The notes under the pieces were generated by a model. It did no database searches, was not told the DNA's origin, and saw nothing but the letters and a program-made list of their open reading frames with translations. A DNA stretch of 64,000 nucleotides. It comes from Phlyctochytrium arcticum (taxonomy: Eukaryota > Chytridiomycota > Chytridiomycetes > Chytridiales > Chytridiaceae). Positions 36,174 to 47,761 of the stretch are shown here, in pieces. The position numbers and the translations under genes were made by a program. Numbering within the stretch: the stretch's first letter is position 1; each line of letters opens with the position of its first letter. The DNA is taken from the NCBI GenBank assembly GCA_025602905.1, contig JAHLKI010000005.1, positions 806,001 through 870,000 of the forward strand, read 5' to 3'.

Positions 36174-36840
36174 GTTGAGAGACACGGGTGGTGGAAATTA
36201 GATATAGGGGCTGAAACGCTTGAAGTCTAAAATTTCCGTACAAGCCCAATCCTTCCCTCGTCTTTTCTGTGTGCTAGGAGTTGACCCTATATCGACCTGC
36301 TTCGCGACAGACTTCGCGATCTGCTTCGCGACGTCTATCTTCGACATTCGCCAAACTCGAATGGAAGGCTGAAAGCAGAAAGCGCCAAAGCAGCAAAGCT
36401 TGCTCGTGACCTCTGAGAATCGGGATTTCGCAGAGGACTGCACTGATGAAACTTCCAACTACCTGCTCTAAGCCCACAAGATCACGAGAGCAATAGCTTT
36501 AGAGCTTATAGAAGTTTGAGGCTTTTTTGAGGCTCGCCATCCATCGTCGCCAGACGCCAGACGCCAGACACCAGACACCAGAGCAGCAAAGCCTTCTTGA
36601 GACACCTAACAGAAATCGGGCACTCGCTCGCAGGACAGGGTGACAGGAAACTTGAAGGACCGCACTGAAGTATAGCGCGGTTCAAAGCTCAGCAACAGCA
36701 GTAGAGCATAGACTGGATCGTACGCTGTAGTACACAGGGAAGACGAGGGAAGGACTAGGCTTGTACGGAATATTCAGACTCCAAGCGTTTCAGTCCCCTG
36801 ATCTTCTTTTACAAGTCACTTTGCATACGTGATTCTCAAC
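36174..36840. other. Divergent promoter region of copies 3 and 4
   Basis: Holds a triplicated word around GACTGCTTCGCGA-type sequence (36296-36335) and a CCAGACG/CCAGACA microsatellite (36551-36581). No gene. Confidence 0.45.
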
Positions 36841-38103
36841 ATGGCGAGAATGAAACTGGCCAGACGGATACCAAAGAATACATCAATTGGCTCTCATGTA
36901 TCGTTCAGGTCTGCATCAGCGACTTCCCACGCCCCCGAAGGTACCGGAACTACCATCGCCAAACCAGCATCTACTCAAGACGGCTGACAAGCAATCTGTG
37001 CAAGTACAAGTATTTATTCGCCCAGGTTTCTTTTTCTGCAGCACCTCTTGGTAGATCGAGTTACTAATTCATTGGGAGCAGTTCCGAAGATACATTAGAT
37101 CGTTATGAATTTCAGATCAATGATTCCGTGGGTTTGGGTGTTAAAGATGAGACTGAACATGAACGCGCAGACGACGGGGTTGCTGGGATGGAGGAAGTTT
37201 TGGCTGACGCGGCATCACATAACGAGACCCGGGAAGACAAGCAGATTCCCGAAGTTAATACACAATTGGGCTCCCGACGAGGGCTCAGACCTCAAACCCG
37301 ACGACCTCACAACCTGACTTTCGCAACTCTTCAAAACTATGCTTCGTGTCGCAAGAAGTTCCTTGCCTGGTGCACAGAACAAAACTTCTCGGACGGCTGC
37401 TGGGTCCGAGAGGAAAAAATTATTGCGTTCTGTCAGGATGAGCTCATTGCCAAAGGTCGCTTCAGGGGGCGTAAGACGGGCCCGCCCACCCCTTACTCGC
37501 GCTCAGGCGTCGCAAGCTACATAACGGCTTGTATGCATCTGTATTATGAGCAAGTACGGGAGGGTTTACACAACTATTCCAATCCTCGCTCATCCCGGTA
37601 TCTGGCCGCGCTTCTTAAAAACTTGAAACGGCTGAGGGGGGATAATCGCTTAAACTTCTCTAGAACTCGTAGCTGTAGCACTCCTGTCGACGATCAGACG
37701 CAGAATGGCACGGATTCGCCCGAAAATTGTCGCGACGGGAATGGCGGATCTGGTGCAGAAGATCTTCACCCACAAATCATCCCAGTCCCGGGAATGTCTG
37801 AGTTGACGAACATGATGAATGCTCTTTACAACGCTACCATGGCTCGGATTGATGGGATGGAGAACAACATAAGCAGTTTGCAGACCTCCATATCGCGCAC
37901 AATTCAACCGGCTCACAGGCTTCACCCGACAATTCCACCAATACCAATGATTTGCAGTATTTGGATACATTGTTTGACACATTTTGGAAGGAACTGGAGA
38001 ATAGCTCAGGCCGATATCATCAACAAATGAAGGAGCTCGGGCAGGTGACGAGAAGAGCCATCCTTTTCTTCGATAGCACGGAGAGCAGCACGAACAGTTA
38101 ATT
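36841..38103 (+). pseudogene. Crypton-derived DNA-binding protein, copy 4 (pseudogene)
   Basis: Exon 1 starts MARMKLARRIPKNTSIGS at 36841 but has a TGA at 36985-36987 before the donor. Exon 2 resumes at 37082 after a CAG acceptor and keeps the helical domain (FLAWCTEQNFSDGCWVREEK, AFCQDELIAKG, CMHLYYEQVREGLHNYSNP). Near 37893 a deletion shifts the frame; the shifted frame continues HNSTGSQASPDNSTNTNDLQ to QVTRRAILFFDST and ends at about 38101. With a nonsense codon and a frameshift the full protein cannot be made. A downstream region at 38340-38580 still aligns with the GCR1_C exon of copy 5. Confidence 0.7.
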
Positions 38104-39363
38104 GCCAGGCGTTTAGTTAAAGCGCGCAGTATATCACCTCCGGTCTCAAACACCTTACGAAATGTAGGCATCGATACCCGGACGCACTAGGCCAAATAGT
38201 GGTCTGAGTGCTGATCCAACTTCTAAATACCACCGACCAATCTCATCATGCCTGTCTGCCTCCCTGCCCGCTTCTATTTCTTTGGATCAACCCACCCCAT
38301 CACGTCAAACTTTACCGCTCGCAATTTTGCTCACATACTGTATCCTTAGCGGACAACTTCTAACGCGACTGCCAATGGCCGGAGCGCTTCACTTGGGAGA
38401 TGAATGAGGCGAGGCGGAAAGAGTCCTTGGCTTGCAAGTGGTGCACTGATCGTGAACTTCTTTTTATGAGAAAATGATAACAATATAGATCACCTGCGCT
38501 CGAGATGTCGATGAGCAATATGGATGACAGTTTCTACTTTCATAATGGAGTTCAGCAATATCAAGAAGGTAATTGTAGCACCGGTTGCGTAGTATAGATT
38601 GTACTAGTGGTGCTGTGTTGGCTATATGCTCATGCAATCTGTGGAATCACCCTTGGCCCGTCCTGAAAATCGGAAAACTTTTAGTGGAGCGCTGCTCTAT
38701 CAACAGATGCGCCAACAAAACAGTTGCTACCTCACAGGCGTATAGTGTTTTGATGGGAAGAAATGAATCTTCCATAATCATCTGTGTGTTGGCATTCTTT
38801 GACGATTGAAAAGGATATGCAGACTTTCTAAAACGATTCTGGACAGTCAAATGATGGAATCAAGACTTGATCGTTGACTAGTCCAAACATCAGTGGTAAA
38901 AAAACATTCATTCATTCATTCAACGTACGAGTGCATAAACTCATTCGCTATAAAGTTTGGCCACCTTCGAGATGCCACTGCTCATGCCAGAGAAAGACGC
39001 GACGGACGCGACTGGAGACGCGACCTGTCGCAGCGCGTTGTCACTCTTTGAATTGGTTGAATTTTGAAACAGCATTTGCCATAGCAAAACCTGAGACCCG
39101 AACCCAGCTGAGGACACCGCATAGACTGGGAATTGGCAGAAAAGATTCTTGAGAATAGCACTGAAGCTCCTACTCGACGCATAAAAGAAGCAAAAGGTCA
39201 CCGCAACTCGGAGGCACAAGATCCCGACAGGCAAGCGTTCAGAATTTCGCACCCACGGTGCACTCCTGAACACAGAAGAGGCCAAGGAAGACTTTGGCTT
39301 GACGTTCAACTTTCCAACCCCTTATCCCTCTTTCACAAGACACTTTGTATACGCGACTTCCAC
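38104..39363. other. 3' flank of unit 4 and promoter of copy 5
   Basis: Degraded GCR1_C (38340-38580) and conserved 3' flank of unit 4, ending near CATTCGCTATAAAGTTTGG (38941). The promoter of copy 5 follows. No other gene. Confidence 0.5.
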
Positions 39364-41266
39364 ATGACGAGAATGAAAACCCCCAAACGGATACGGAGGT
39401 TTACATTACCTGGATTCAGGGTATCGATTGCGTCTGTTCCAGTGACTTCCCTTCAAGCTGTCACAATCCAATCTGCGTCCGCTAGTATCGGAGGTGCTAG
39501 CGCCAAAACAAAATCTACTCAAGAAGGTTCGCAAGTACTCACAAGTGCAAGTACCAGGTTTGTTGCATTCAGGTGCTTATTCAATCGAAAGTTGTCTAAT
39601 CTGTGTGGGATAGTTCCGGAAGTACATCAGTTTGTAATAAATCTGGCGTCGAGCCGTTTGATCATTTGCAGGGTCCGAGTGGCGGAGGTATGGCCGGATC
39701 TGAATGTATGGATGATGGTGGCAGTGGGATGGAAGAAGTTCTTGGCACCGCGAGACTGCAAAGCGAGAATTTGGAAGACGTACGGATAACCGAACGTACT
39801 GAGCGATTGTTCCGCCATCGGCGAGACACACGCATCACAGGGTGTTCAGATTTGGCGCCCGGAACCCTTCGAGAATATGCTCGGTGTCGTAAACGGTTTC
39901 TTGCCTGGTGCACGAAGCAAAATTTCGCCGACGGCTGCTGGGTACGCGCTGATAAGACTACCGCCTTCTGTCAGGACGAACTTCTCGCAAAAGGTTATTA
40001 CCCTTCGAATTGTACGACGGGCCTACCAACTTCTTACTCGTTCGCAAGCGTTGCCCAGCACATAAAGGCATGTATGGATCTGTACTATGAGCAAGTACAA
40101 GAAGGGTTACACAACTACCCGAATCCTCGCTCATGCCCGAATCTTGGCAAGCTTCTCAAAATATTGAAACGGCCGAAGAATGATACGCGCTTAAGCAACT
40201 TGAGAGATCCTGGTAGTAGCGGTGTTTTTGGGGGGCAGGTGCAGAATGGTCTGGATTCGCACGGCAATTATTGCGACGGGAATAGTGGTTCCAGTGCAGT
40301 TGGTCTTGAAGATCCACCAGTTATGTCAATCCCCGGAATGTCAGAGTTGACCGACAAGATAGCAGCGCTTCACAACGCTACTATGGCACGGATTGATGGG
40401 ATTGAGAACACCCTGAGTAGCCTCCAGCCCTCTATCTCCACTGCCAGGTCGAACGATGAGATCATGCGTACCCTGAACAGCTCGCAGGCTCCCCTCAACC
40501 ATCCGACTTATAGTGCACAGCATTTGGTCACATTGTTCGACGCATTGTGGCAGGGAATGGAAAGTAGTTCCGGCAGCCATTATCAACGAATGAAAGAGCT
40601 CGGACAGGTTACAAGAACGGTCATATTATCATGGACGAGTACGGAAAATAGCGTCAACACCCAACTGCAGGGCAGTTCGGAAGAGCTGCTCAGTACTTTA
40701 CGTCCGGTCTCAAACACTTTTGCGGCAAGTAATCCTTTCGGATTGTGGCTCAGCGGGTTCACCGCTGGTCCGACCACTGATGCAACAATCAACGCCGCCA
40801 ACATTATTCCCCCATCTCCACGCCCGCTACGCTTACGCTCACCGACACTAACCCGTCAATTCATACCACCCTCAACCCCTCTAACCCTCCAGATTCGTCT
40901 GCAAATTCTAGCGGACAATTAGGAGCGCGACAGCCAATCGTCCGCATGGACAGGAGTGCCACGAATGTGGTCACTGTTTGGGAAGAGTATGACCGCGGGG
41001 TTCCCGGATTCCTTTCAGTGAAGGAGATGAATGCCTTGCACAAGGGATGGCGGAAAGAATGTGTGGAGCGCAACTGGTACTGCAATCGAAAGTTTCTTTA
41101 TGATTACGTTGAGAGAATGATGGCAGAAACCGGTCGTGATGGGATCACTTGCGCTCAAGATGTCGATCTGGAAATTAAGCGGAAAGGATGTACCGTTCCT
41201 ACCTTCATAAAGGAGTTGAGGAAGAACAGGAAGGCGGATGCGGGCAACAAGCAGCATCACCAGTAG
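39364..41266 (+). CDS. Crypton-derived DNA-binding protein, copy 5, with intact GCR1_C domain
   Basis: Best preserved member. Exon 1 39364-39557 (MTRMKTPKRIRRFTLPGF) and exon 2 from 39614 carry the helical domain (FLAWCTKQNFADGCWVRADK, CMDLYYEQVQEGLHNYPNP) and coiled-coil part (TMARIDGIENTLSSLQ). The exon 2 frame is open to 40922. A GCR1_C domain lies in another frame: NVVTVWEEYDRGVPGFLSVK, then WRKECVERNWYCNRKFLYDY, to 41266. A proposed intron 40729-40892 (gtaatc...CTAACCCTCCAG) joins the frames and gives 560 residues; otherwise a frameshift separates them. The GCR1_C domain is named after yeast Gcr1 and is known at the C-terminus of fungal Crypton recombinases. The catalytic tyrosine recombinase domain expected between the two parts is absent. 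A role as DNA-binding or centromere/transcription-type protein is inference. Confidence 0.65.
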
Positions 41267-42717
41267 GATAGGATAGGACAGACGTTATATCGAATCAACA
41301 ACCACCTGGTCCTGGCAGCAAGTTGTTTGCAGCGACGGTCAAATACTGTAGTGACGCGAACTCACGCGACATAACTATACGTAACTGCAAGTGCAGTAAG
41401 AAAAACTACCGCCCCGTCGATCGAGCTCCGGCGGCGCGAACTTCACTTGCACCGAGTAGAGCGAAATCTCGAGTCTGTGTTTGAAAAATTTGGTCGCTTT
41501 CCTCGACGATCTCACGCAACTTTCGCGACACTTTCCTGACATAGCGAAGACCTTCATCATTACGGGCAAGAAGCCAAGTCACATATCATGAAGGTGTCGC
41601 GCGGTTGGGGTTTTTTGAGGGATGACGGTATTTTCGTTATGTTTCCGGCCTTTTGTTTGGCCTGGAAGACTACCGTACAGTTCTTAATTTTCTCATGACT
41701 ATTTTTTTAAGTTGTTGCTCAGTACTTTGATCTACTTTTTTCCGATTTCCATATTCTTTTGGTACTTCCTCATTGCCCGTCACTTGTCCCTTCGCTAAAA
41801 TGTGCCAAGGCCTGCAATCTCTTGCTATTCTGGGCTTTCCTCTCTTCCTGTAGGATCAGTTCGTAAACTGTAGTTACGGGTTCTGGAGTTTGACCCCTAC
41901 ACTATACCTCGATCTGCAGCGAAAAAGAACTTGCTATTAAAAACGAACGTTTAGGGGTATTTTAAGAATCCTCGTCGTTGTTTTGAGCGGAGTCCCATAT
42001 TTGCCTTTTATAATTTTGGGATCTGATGAATTGAAGGGGGACATCCCGCACGACATCTCAACGGTATCACGCGTCTCTTGCGCAGGCAAAGGCATCCGTC
42101 CTGGACCAAATAAAATGCTTTCTTCTTACCCCGATTGCCCTGTGTTCTAATATGGTTACCAAGTAACAATTTGCATCACCAATCTCATGAAATGTGTGTT
42201 GATGCTTTCAGAATCTCAGGTGCATGTGGAATGACAGCTCGTAGGTATAATTAGAGCTGACACCTGGAACGTTGAGTTCAACTTAATTTTTTTTCCGGAT
42301 GTTCGGGCATACCGACTCAAGTGGTTCGTGTTTGCATCATAGTCCAATATTACTGGAGTATGTATGCAAGGCAACCAGCGGTGTTCATCCAGGTGTGGAT
42401 TCTCGCTAGATTTCCGCGGATACCTCAAGTTTGAAGAATGTCGGAGATACTGGACAATGTATTTGAATATGGTGGACTTAAATTATAAAGGTTTGTTTGT
42501 GGGAAACCTGCGAAGAGGAATCTGAAGAGGAATTCTGATTCCCTTCGGACGTTCCCGGGATATGTTACCTCTTACTTATGCTCCTCCGGTAAATTCCGAT
42601 CATGGAGGTGGGCGTGTGTGGCCACAAATTGTGTCGTTGCCATCTATACCGTAGATCTACGAGTACGAGTACTCGAGTATGAATGAGTTGTTGTTGCCCA
42701 AGTATTGGTGTGGACTG
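41267..42717. other. Spacer between the Crypton-derived array and subtilase 3
   Basis: No supported gene. Mostly AT-rich and unlike the flanking units. A perfect TACTCGAGTA lies at 42670, within GAGTACGAGTACTCGAGTAT, 157 bp before the subtilase ATG. Confidence 0.4.
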
Positions 42718-42724
42718 TATAAAG
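42718..42724 (+). promoter_or_regulatory. TATA box of subtilase 3
   Basis: TATAAAG, 109 nt before the ATG at 42827. Confidence 0.5.
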
Positions 42725-42826
42725 TGATGATAAAGAAGGGAAATCCCTTCCTCCCCGTACATCAACCGGACTTAACCTTTTGTCAATACCTCATACTAGC
42801 ATCGGATACCCGTCAACGCCGGCAAC

Positions 42827-44131
42827 ATGTTTGGAATCCAATCTATCTTTACATTAGCTTTGACCACGTTAGTTATTGCATCGCCATTGGCGCGTCAGCG
42901 TGGTAAGTTTACGTTTTAGATCTTCCTAATTTCAATCGGCTCATCATTATTACATTCAGTTCCTGTGCCGAATGAGTACCTTGTGGGATTCCATTCCCCT
43001 GATCGCTCCACCAGCTTTGGACCTCGTAATGTCACCGCACTCGTTGACAAGATTGCAGAAGACGTGAATGACCAACTCGCTCGGCTCGGTCGCCGTGACG
43101 GTGGCGGTCTGGAGATCCTCAAACGCTACGATCTGGGTGATGGTTTCTACCAGGGATTTGCATTCAAGAGCGCTTCGCCTGCTACCCAGGCGGCCATTAA
43201 GGAGCACCCAGATGTCGCATATATCATTCAGAACGAATACTTGCCGCCACCACCAGCAGTACCTTCCTCGTCTGCCTTTCCCGAGGAGAAGACTGTAGGA
43301 ACGCTGGCTGCGCGCGATGACGCGTGGGTCGATGGCAACTTATGGAATCTTGATGATTTGGACGGAAATCGCAACAGCTGGTACAACTACCACACATCAG
43401 CCGGTAAACCAGTGGACGTCTACATTGTGGACACTGGTGTTGACATTCACCACGAAGAGTTTGAAGGGCGGGCCACTTGGGGTTACCCAGGCTCAAGCGG
43501 TCAAGGTCACGAACACGGCACTCACGTTGCCGGCATCGTGGCAGGAAAGTCTGTCGGAGTAGCTCGCAAAGCCTTCATTATATCAGTGCTCCTTGGAGAC
43601 ACTGCTGGAGACGCCGTCGCCGCTCTGGAATGGGTGCTTCAAGATGTCAAAAAGAGACAGGGAACACAAGTCGCCAATCTTTCCTGGAGGATTGGTGGTG
43701 ATTACCCACCTGTTCTGGATGCCACCAAGGCACTTATTGCGGCGAACGTGGCCATCGCAGCCGCTGCCGGTAATGAGGCAATGGACACCTGCCAAGTCAC
43801 TCCCGCTGGTAAAGTGTCTGGACTTATTGCTGTAGCCGCTTCCGACAAAGACAGCAAGCTTTGGGAAGCCAGTAACTGGGGAAGTTGTGTCTCGATTATT
43901 GCCCCAGGCGCGAATATCCGCTCGGCGAAAGCGGGTGGTGGGCACATATATTTGAGCGGAACGTCCATGGCCACCCCTCATGTAGCTGGTGCCTTGGCTT
44001 TGGCGATCAGTTCTGGCAAGGCATGGTCCGGTCCTAGTGCCGTTGATGTTGTCCTTAAGGCCGGTCAATGGAACAAGATACAAAATCTTCCTGGCGGTAC
44101 TCGCAACCTCTTTTTGCAGCTTCCTAAATAG
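42827..44131 (+). CDS. Secreted subtilisin-like serine protease 3 (S8A)
   Basis: Exons 42827-42902 and 42960-44131 give 415 residues. The signal peptide is MFGIQSIFTLALTTLVIASP; the I9-type propeptide includes NEYLVGF and FYQGFAFKSASPA. A Pro-rich linker (YLPPPPAVPSSSAF), absent in copies 1 and 2, precedes the mature enzyme. The catalytic residues are present: VDTGVDIHH, EHGTHVAG, AAAGNE and GTSMATPHVAG. The protein ends NLFLQLPK. It belongs with copies 4 and 5 by its linker, its SVGVARKAFIISV segment and its 3' flank. Confidence 0.94.
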
Positions 44132-45437
44132 AGAACGAAGTAGAAGTTAGAAACTTTATATAACTTGACTGACTGTCACATCACATTCACTCGCCATGTA
44201 TTTATACCTCATACTCCCATCATTGCCTGTCTTACTTTAAAAATGCCATTGTCCCCAAAGTTTTTTCACAGACAATCAACTTACGCCAATGAATTTCTCA
44301 TTTCAAAACTTCTCCAAATTTTTTTTGGATGAATTTGCAGATTTGTCCCGCTGCTTCCCATCGCGGTTGTGGCCTTTTGAGTGAACATTTGAAGCATAGT
44401 TAAGGGATAAACTGCGCAAGCTGGAAATACCTTTCCCGAGCATATTATTGTCTTACCGTACTCTGAGTTTGCGAAATACCTGCACATCTGGAGCACGACA
44501 TCTTGGGTACGGCCATTTCTACACCCATATTAGTCGCATCTGAAGGTTTCCCAGAGTTTGTTGCATACTGATCTAATACATCTCGGTACCGACGGTACAT
44601 CTCGAGTCAGCCACAATTTCTTACCAAGAAATTCGAATTCTCAGCCGTTTACGCTACACCGACTCCGACTTGTCACCGAGGCATTTGCCACAAATTACCG
44701 TACCAGCTTTTGAAAATTATTTCCGTGGTTGTAAGTTGACATGCCAATTTACTATAATACGAGGATATGCCAGGTATGGGGCTAAGCCCAATACAGAGAC
44801 GAATGTAAACCAAACACAGAGGAAGTCTGCACAAAAATGGCAGAGGTTCCATATACAGAATGCCCCTGGTCATTCTCACTGCCAATTCCATTGAGCGCTC
44901 CTCTAAAACCATGGCTGCAAATCCCCCTCCCATCTTGGGTTGGCTTTGGAAATCAAGGCTGTGTGCAATACCCGCCCAGGCGACGCCATCCCACCATGAA
45001 TACTTGTTCCCTCCATCACTCCCAAACGGCCATGCCAAGATGCCATCTTTTTTCCCACGCTCAGGCCATGCCAAGATGTAATATGGCATTGAGACTCGGC
45101 CTATGGCCTCGAGAATTTGCCCAGAGATTTCAACTCAAGGCCCTCCATCACTTACCAACTGCCATGCCAAGATGCAATGTGAATTTCCACGCTCATGTGT
45201 AGCAAATTGGGCTTTGGGACTCGGCCTACGGCCTCGAGGATTTGCCGAAAGATTTTGGAGTCCGAACAGGTCACGTGGGGCACGTGGTTCGGACGGATTC
45301 TATTTTAATGTATAGAATAGATAGATAGCATCCGTAGCGGGTTGCGGTTTTTGTATTAATTCGGTGAAGCCGTGGGCAATACTCGTATACTTTCTTGGTC
45401 TTATTCAGACGGGAAAATAACTCCGATGGGTGAGGAG
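44132..45437. other. Spacer between subtilases 3 and 4, with short repeats
   Basis: The first ~450 bp resemble the 3' flank of subtilase 4 (46843-47340). At 45031-45240 the word CCATGCCAAGATG occurs three times and CTCGGCCTA(T/C)GGCCTCGAG twice. Open frames across this stretch, on either strand, are repeat artefacts. Confidence 0.5.
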
Positions 45438-45444
45438 TATAAAA
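45438..45444 (+). promoter_or_regulatory. TATA box of subtilase 4
   Basis: TATAAAA in GAGGAGTATAAAACAACG, 100 nt before the ATG at 45538. An identical block precedes subtilase 5. Confidence 0.6.
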
Positions 45445-45537
45445 CAACGCCGTCCCCGAAGAATGAAGTCGCAAACCGGACAGACTCCATTTCCATCAGT
45501 ACCTCATACCCCACCATACCTGTCGTCGTCAAGTCAC

Positions 45538-46842
45538 ATGTTTGGAATTCGATCTGTCTTTACCCTGGCTCTGACCTCGTTAGTTATTGCATCGCCATTG
45601 GCGCGTCAGCGTGGTAAGTTACATTGTAGATCTTCCTAATTTCAATCAGCTCATCATTATTTAGTTCCTGTTCCGAATGAATACCTCGTGGGATTTCATT
45701 ACCCCGATAGCACCACCAGTTTTGGACCTCGCTATGTTACCGCGCTCATCGACAAAATTGCAGAAGACGTGAATGACCAACTCTCTCAGCTGAGTCGTCG
45801 AGACGGTACCGCCCTTGAGATCCTCGACCGCTATGATCTTGGTGATGGTTACTACCAAGGATTTGCGTTCAAGAGCGCTTCACCCGCTGCCCAGGCCGCG
45901 ATCCAAGAGCACCCAGATGTCGCATACATCATTCAGAACGAATACCTACCCCCACCACCTACAGTACCTACCGCCGTTTTTCCCGACGTGACTCGTAACG
46001 ACACTGTAGGCGCGCTAGCTCGCCGCGATTCTGTCTGGGTTGGTGACAATTTATGGAATCTTGATGATTTGGACGGGACTCGCAACAACTGGTACAATCA
46101 TCACTCCTCTGCCGGCAATCCCGTTGATGTTTACATTGTCGACAATGGGGTCGATGTCAACCACCCCGAGTTTGAAGGACGGGCCACTTGGGGCTACCCT
46201 GGCACGAGCGGACAAGGTCAATTTCACGGCACTCACGTTGCCGGCATCGTCGCAGGAAAATCTGTCGGAGTAGCTCGCAAAGCCTTCATTATCTCAGTCT
46301 ACCCCGGGAACACGGTCAACGACGTTGTCCGCGCTCTAAATTGGGTGCTTGAAGATGTCAAGAAAAGACAAGGAACTCAGGTCGCCAATTTCTCCTGGGG
46401 CTTTGACGGTCATCACCAACCTGTTGTGGATGCAACCAAAGCTCTTATCGACCGGAACGTGGCCATTTCCGTCGCTGCTGGTAACGAACAGAAGGATTCC
46501 TGCTTATCCACGCCAGGTGGTAAACTCTCTGGACTCCTCAACGTGGCCGCCTCCAGCAAGGACAACAAGCTTTCAAGTTACAGCGACAGGGGCGGTTGCG
46601 TCCACATTATTGCACCAGGCGACGACATCCTCTCCGCCAACATTGGTGGAGGGTTTGCTAGTGCATCGGGAACATCCATGTCCGCCCCTCACGTAGCTGG
46701 TGCCTTGGCCATGGCAATTAGTTCTGGCAAGGCGTGGTCCGGACCTAGTGCTATTGATGCTGTACTTAAGGCCGGTCAATGGAACAAGATACAAGATGTT
46801 CCCAACGGTACTCGCAACCTCTTTTTGCAGCTTCCTAAATAG
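45538..46842 (+). CDS. Secreted subtilisin-like serine protease 4 (S8A)
   Basis: Exons 45538-45613 and 45665-46842 give 417 residues, with signal peptide MFGIRSVFTLALTSLVIASP. It has the same propeptide and Pro-rich linker (YLPPPPTVPTAVF) as copy 3. The catalytic Asp sits in VDNGVDVNH, so the usual Thr/Ser after it is Asn. His in FHGTHVAG, Asn in AAGNE and Ser in GTSMSAPHVAG are intact. The protein is nearly identical to copy 5 up to about residue 235 and again in the last ~100 residues, with a diverged block between. Confidence 0.94.
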
Positions 46843-47660
46843 AGAGCGAAGTAGAAACTAGAAACTTTATATAGTTTGACTGACTGTCACACTCCCTACC
46901 ATGTATTTATATCTCATACTCCCATCATTGCCTGTCTTACTTAACAACCGTCATTGTCCCCAAAGTTTTCACAAATACATCCAACTTACGTCAAAGAATT
47001 TCCACAGTAGAGCATCTGAAAACCAAGTATTATTTCAAACTTCTCCAAATTATTATGGATTGATTCGCAGATTTTTTAGTTTCCTCATCAAATAAACCGC
47101 TGTATCCGCATCCCGGTTGTATCTTTTTGAGTGAACATTTGAAGCATCCTCAGGGACGAATTGCATCCGTAATGAGGCTCCACACAATTTCGAAAATCTT
47201 CTTTATGAGAAGAAATGTGCAAGCCGGAAATACTTTTCTTGAGAATATTATCGTCTTTGCTTTGAGACTGCGAAATACATGCACAACTGGAGCACGTCGT
47301 CTGGAGCACACCCATCCTTACACCCGTAGTCACATCTGAAGGTTTTCCAGAGTTTGCATACTGATCTTAGTGATCTAGTCCATCTCGGGAGTCAGCCACA
47401 AATCTTTCGACTTGTACGGTTCGTACCATTACCAAAATATTCGAATTCTGAGCCGTTTACGCTACACCGAGGCATTTGCCACAAATTACCAACTTTTGTA
47501 AATTATTTCCGTGGTTGCAGTTGACATGCTAATTTACCACTCGAGTATAATAACATCGGTCGGGTTGCGGTTTTTGTATTAATTCGGTGAAGCCGTGGGC
47601 AATACTCGTATACTTTCTTGGTCTTATTCAGACGGGAAAATAACTCCGATAGGTGAGGAG
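46843..47660. other. Spacer between subtilases 4 and 5
   Basis: The 3' flank resembles that of subtilase 3. From about 47560 the sequence repeats the upstream region of subtilase 4 (45340-45537). A CACTCGAGTATA near-palindrome lies at 47538. No other gene. Confidence 0.5.
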
Positions 47661-47667
47661 TATAAAA
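47661..47667 (+). promoter_or_regulatory. TATA box of subtilase 5
   Basis: TATAAAA, 101 nt before the ATG at 47762, in a block duplicated from subtilase 4. Confidence 0.6.
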
Positions 47668-47761
47668 CAACGCCGTCCCGGAAGACTGAAGCCGCAAACC
47701 GGACAGACTCCATTTCCATCAGTACCTCATACCCCACCATACCTGTCGTCGTCAAGTCAAC

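Noticed and set aside
29018..41266. Active tyrosine recombinase (Crypton transposase)
   Set aside because: None of the five copies has the Arg...His-x-x-Arg...Tyr set or room for a catalytic core between the helical and GCR1_C parts.
44673..45202. Overlapping frames on both strands between subtilases 3 and 4
   Set aside because: They run through short repeats, have no family features, and no splice or promoter support.
45031..45240. CRISPR-like array
   Set aside because: Repeat spacing is irregular, two different words alternate, and the sequence context is fungal nuclear DNA.
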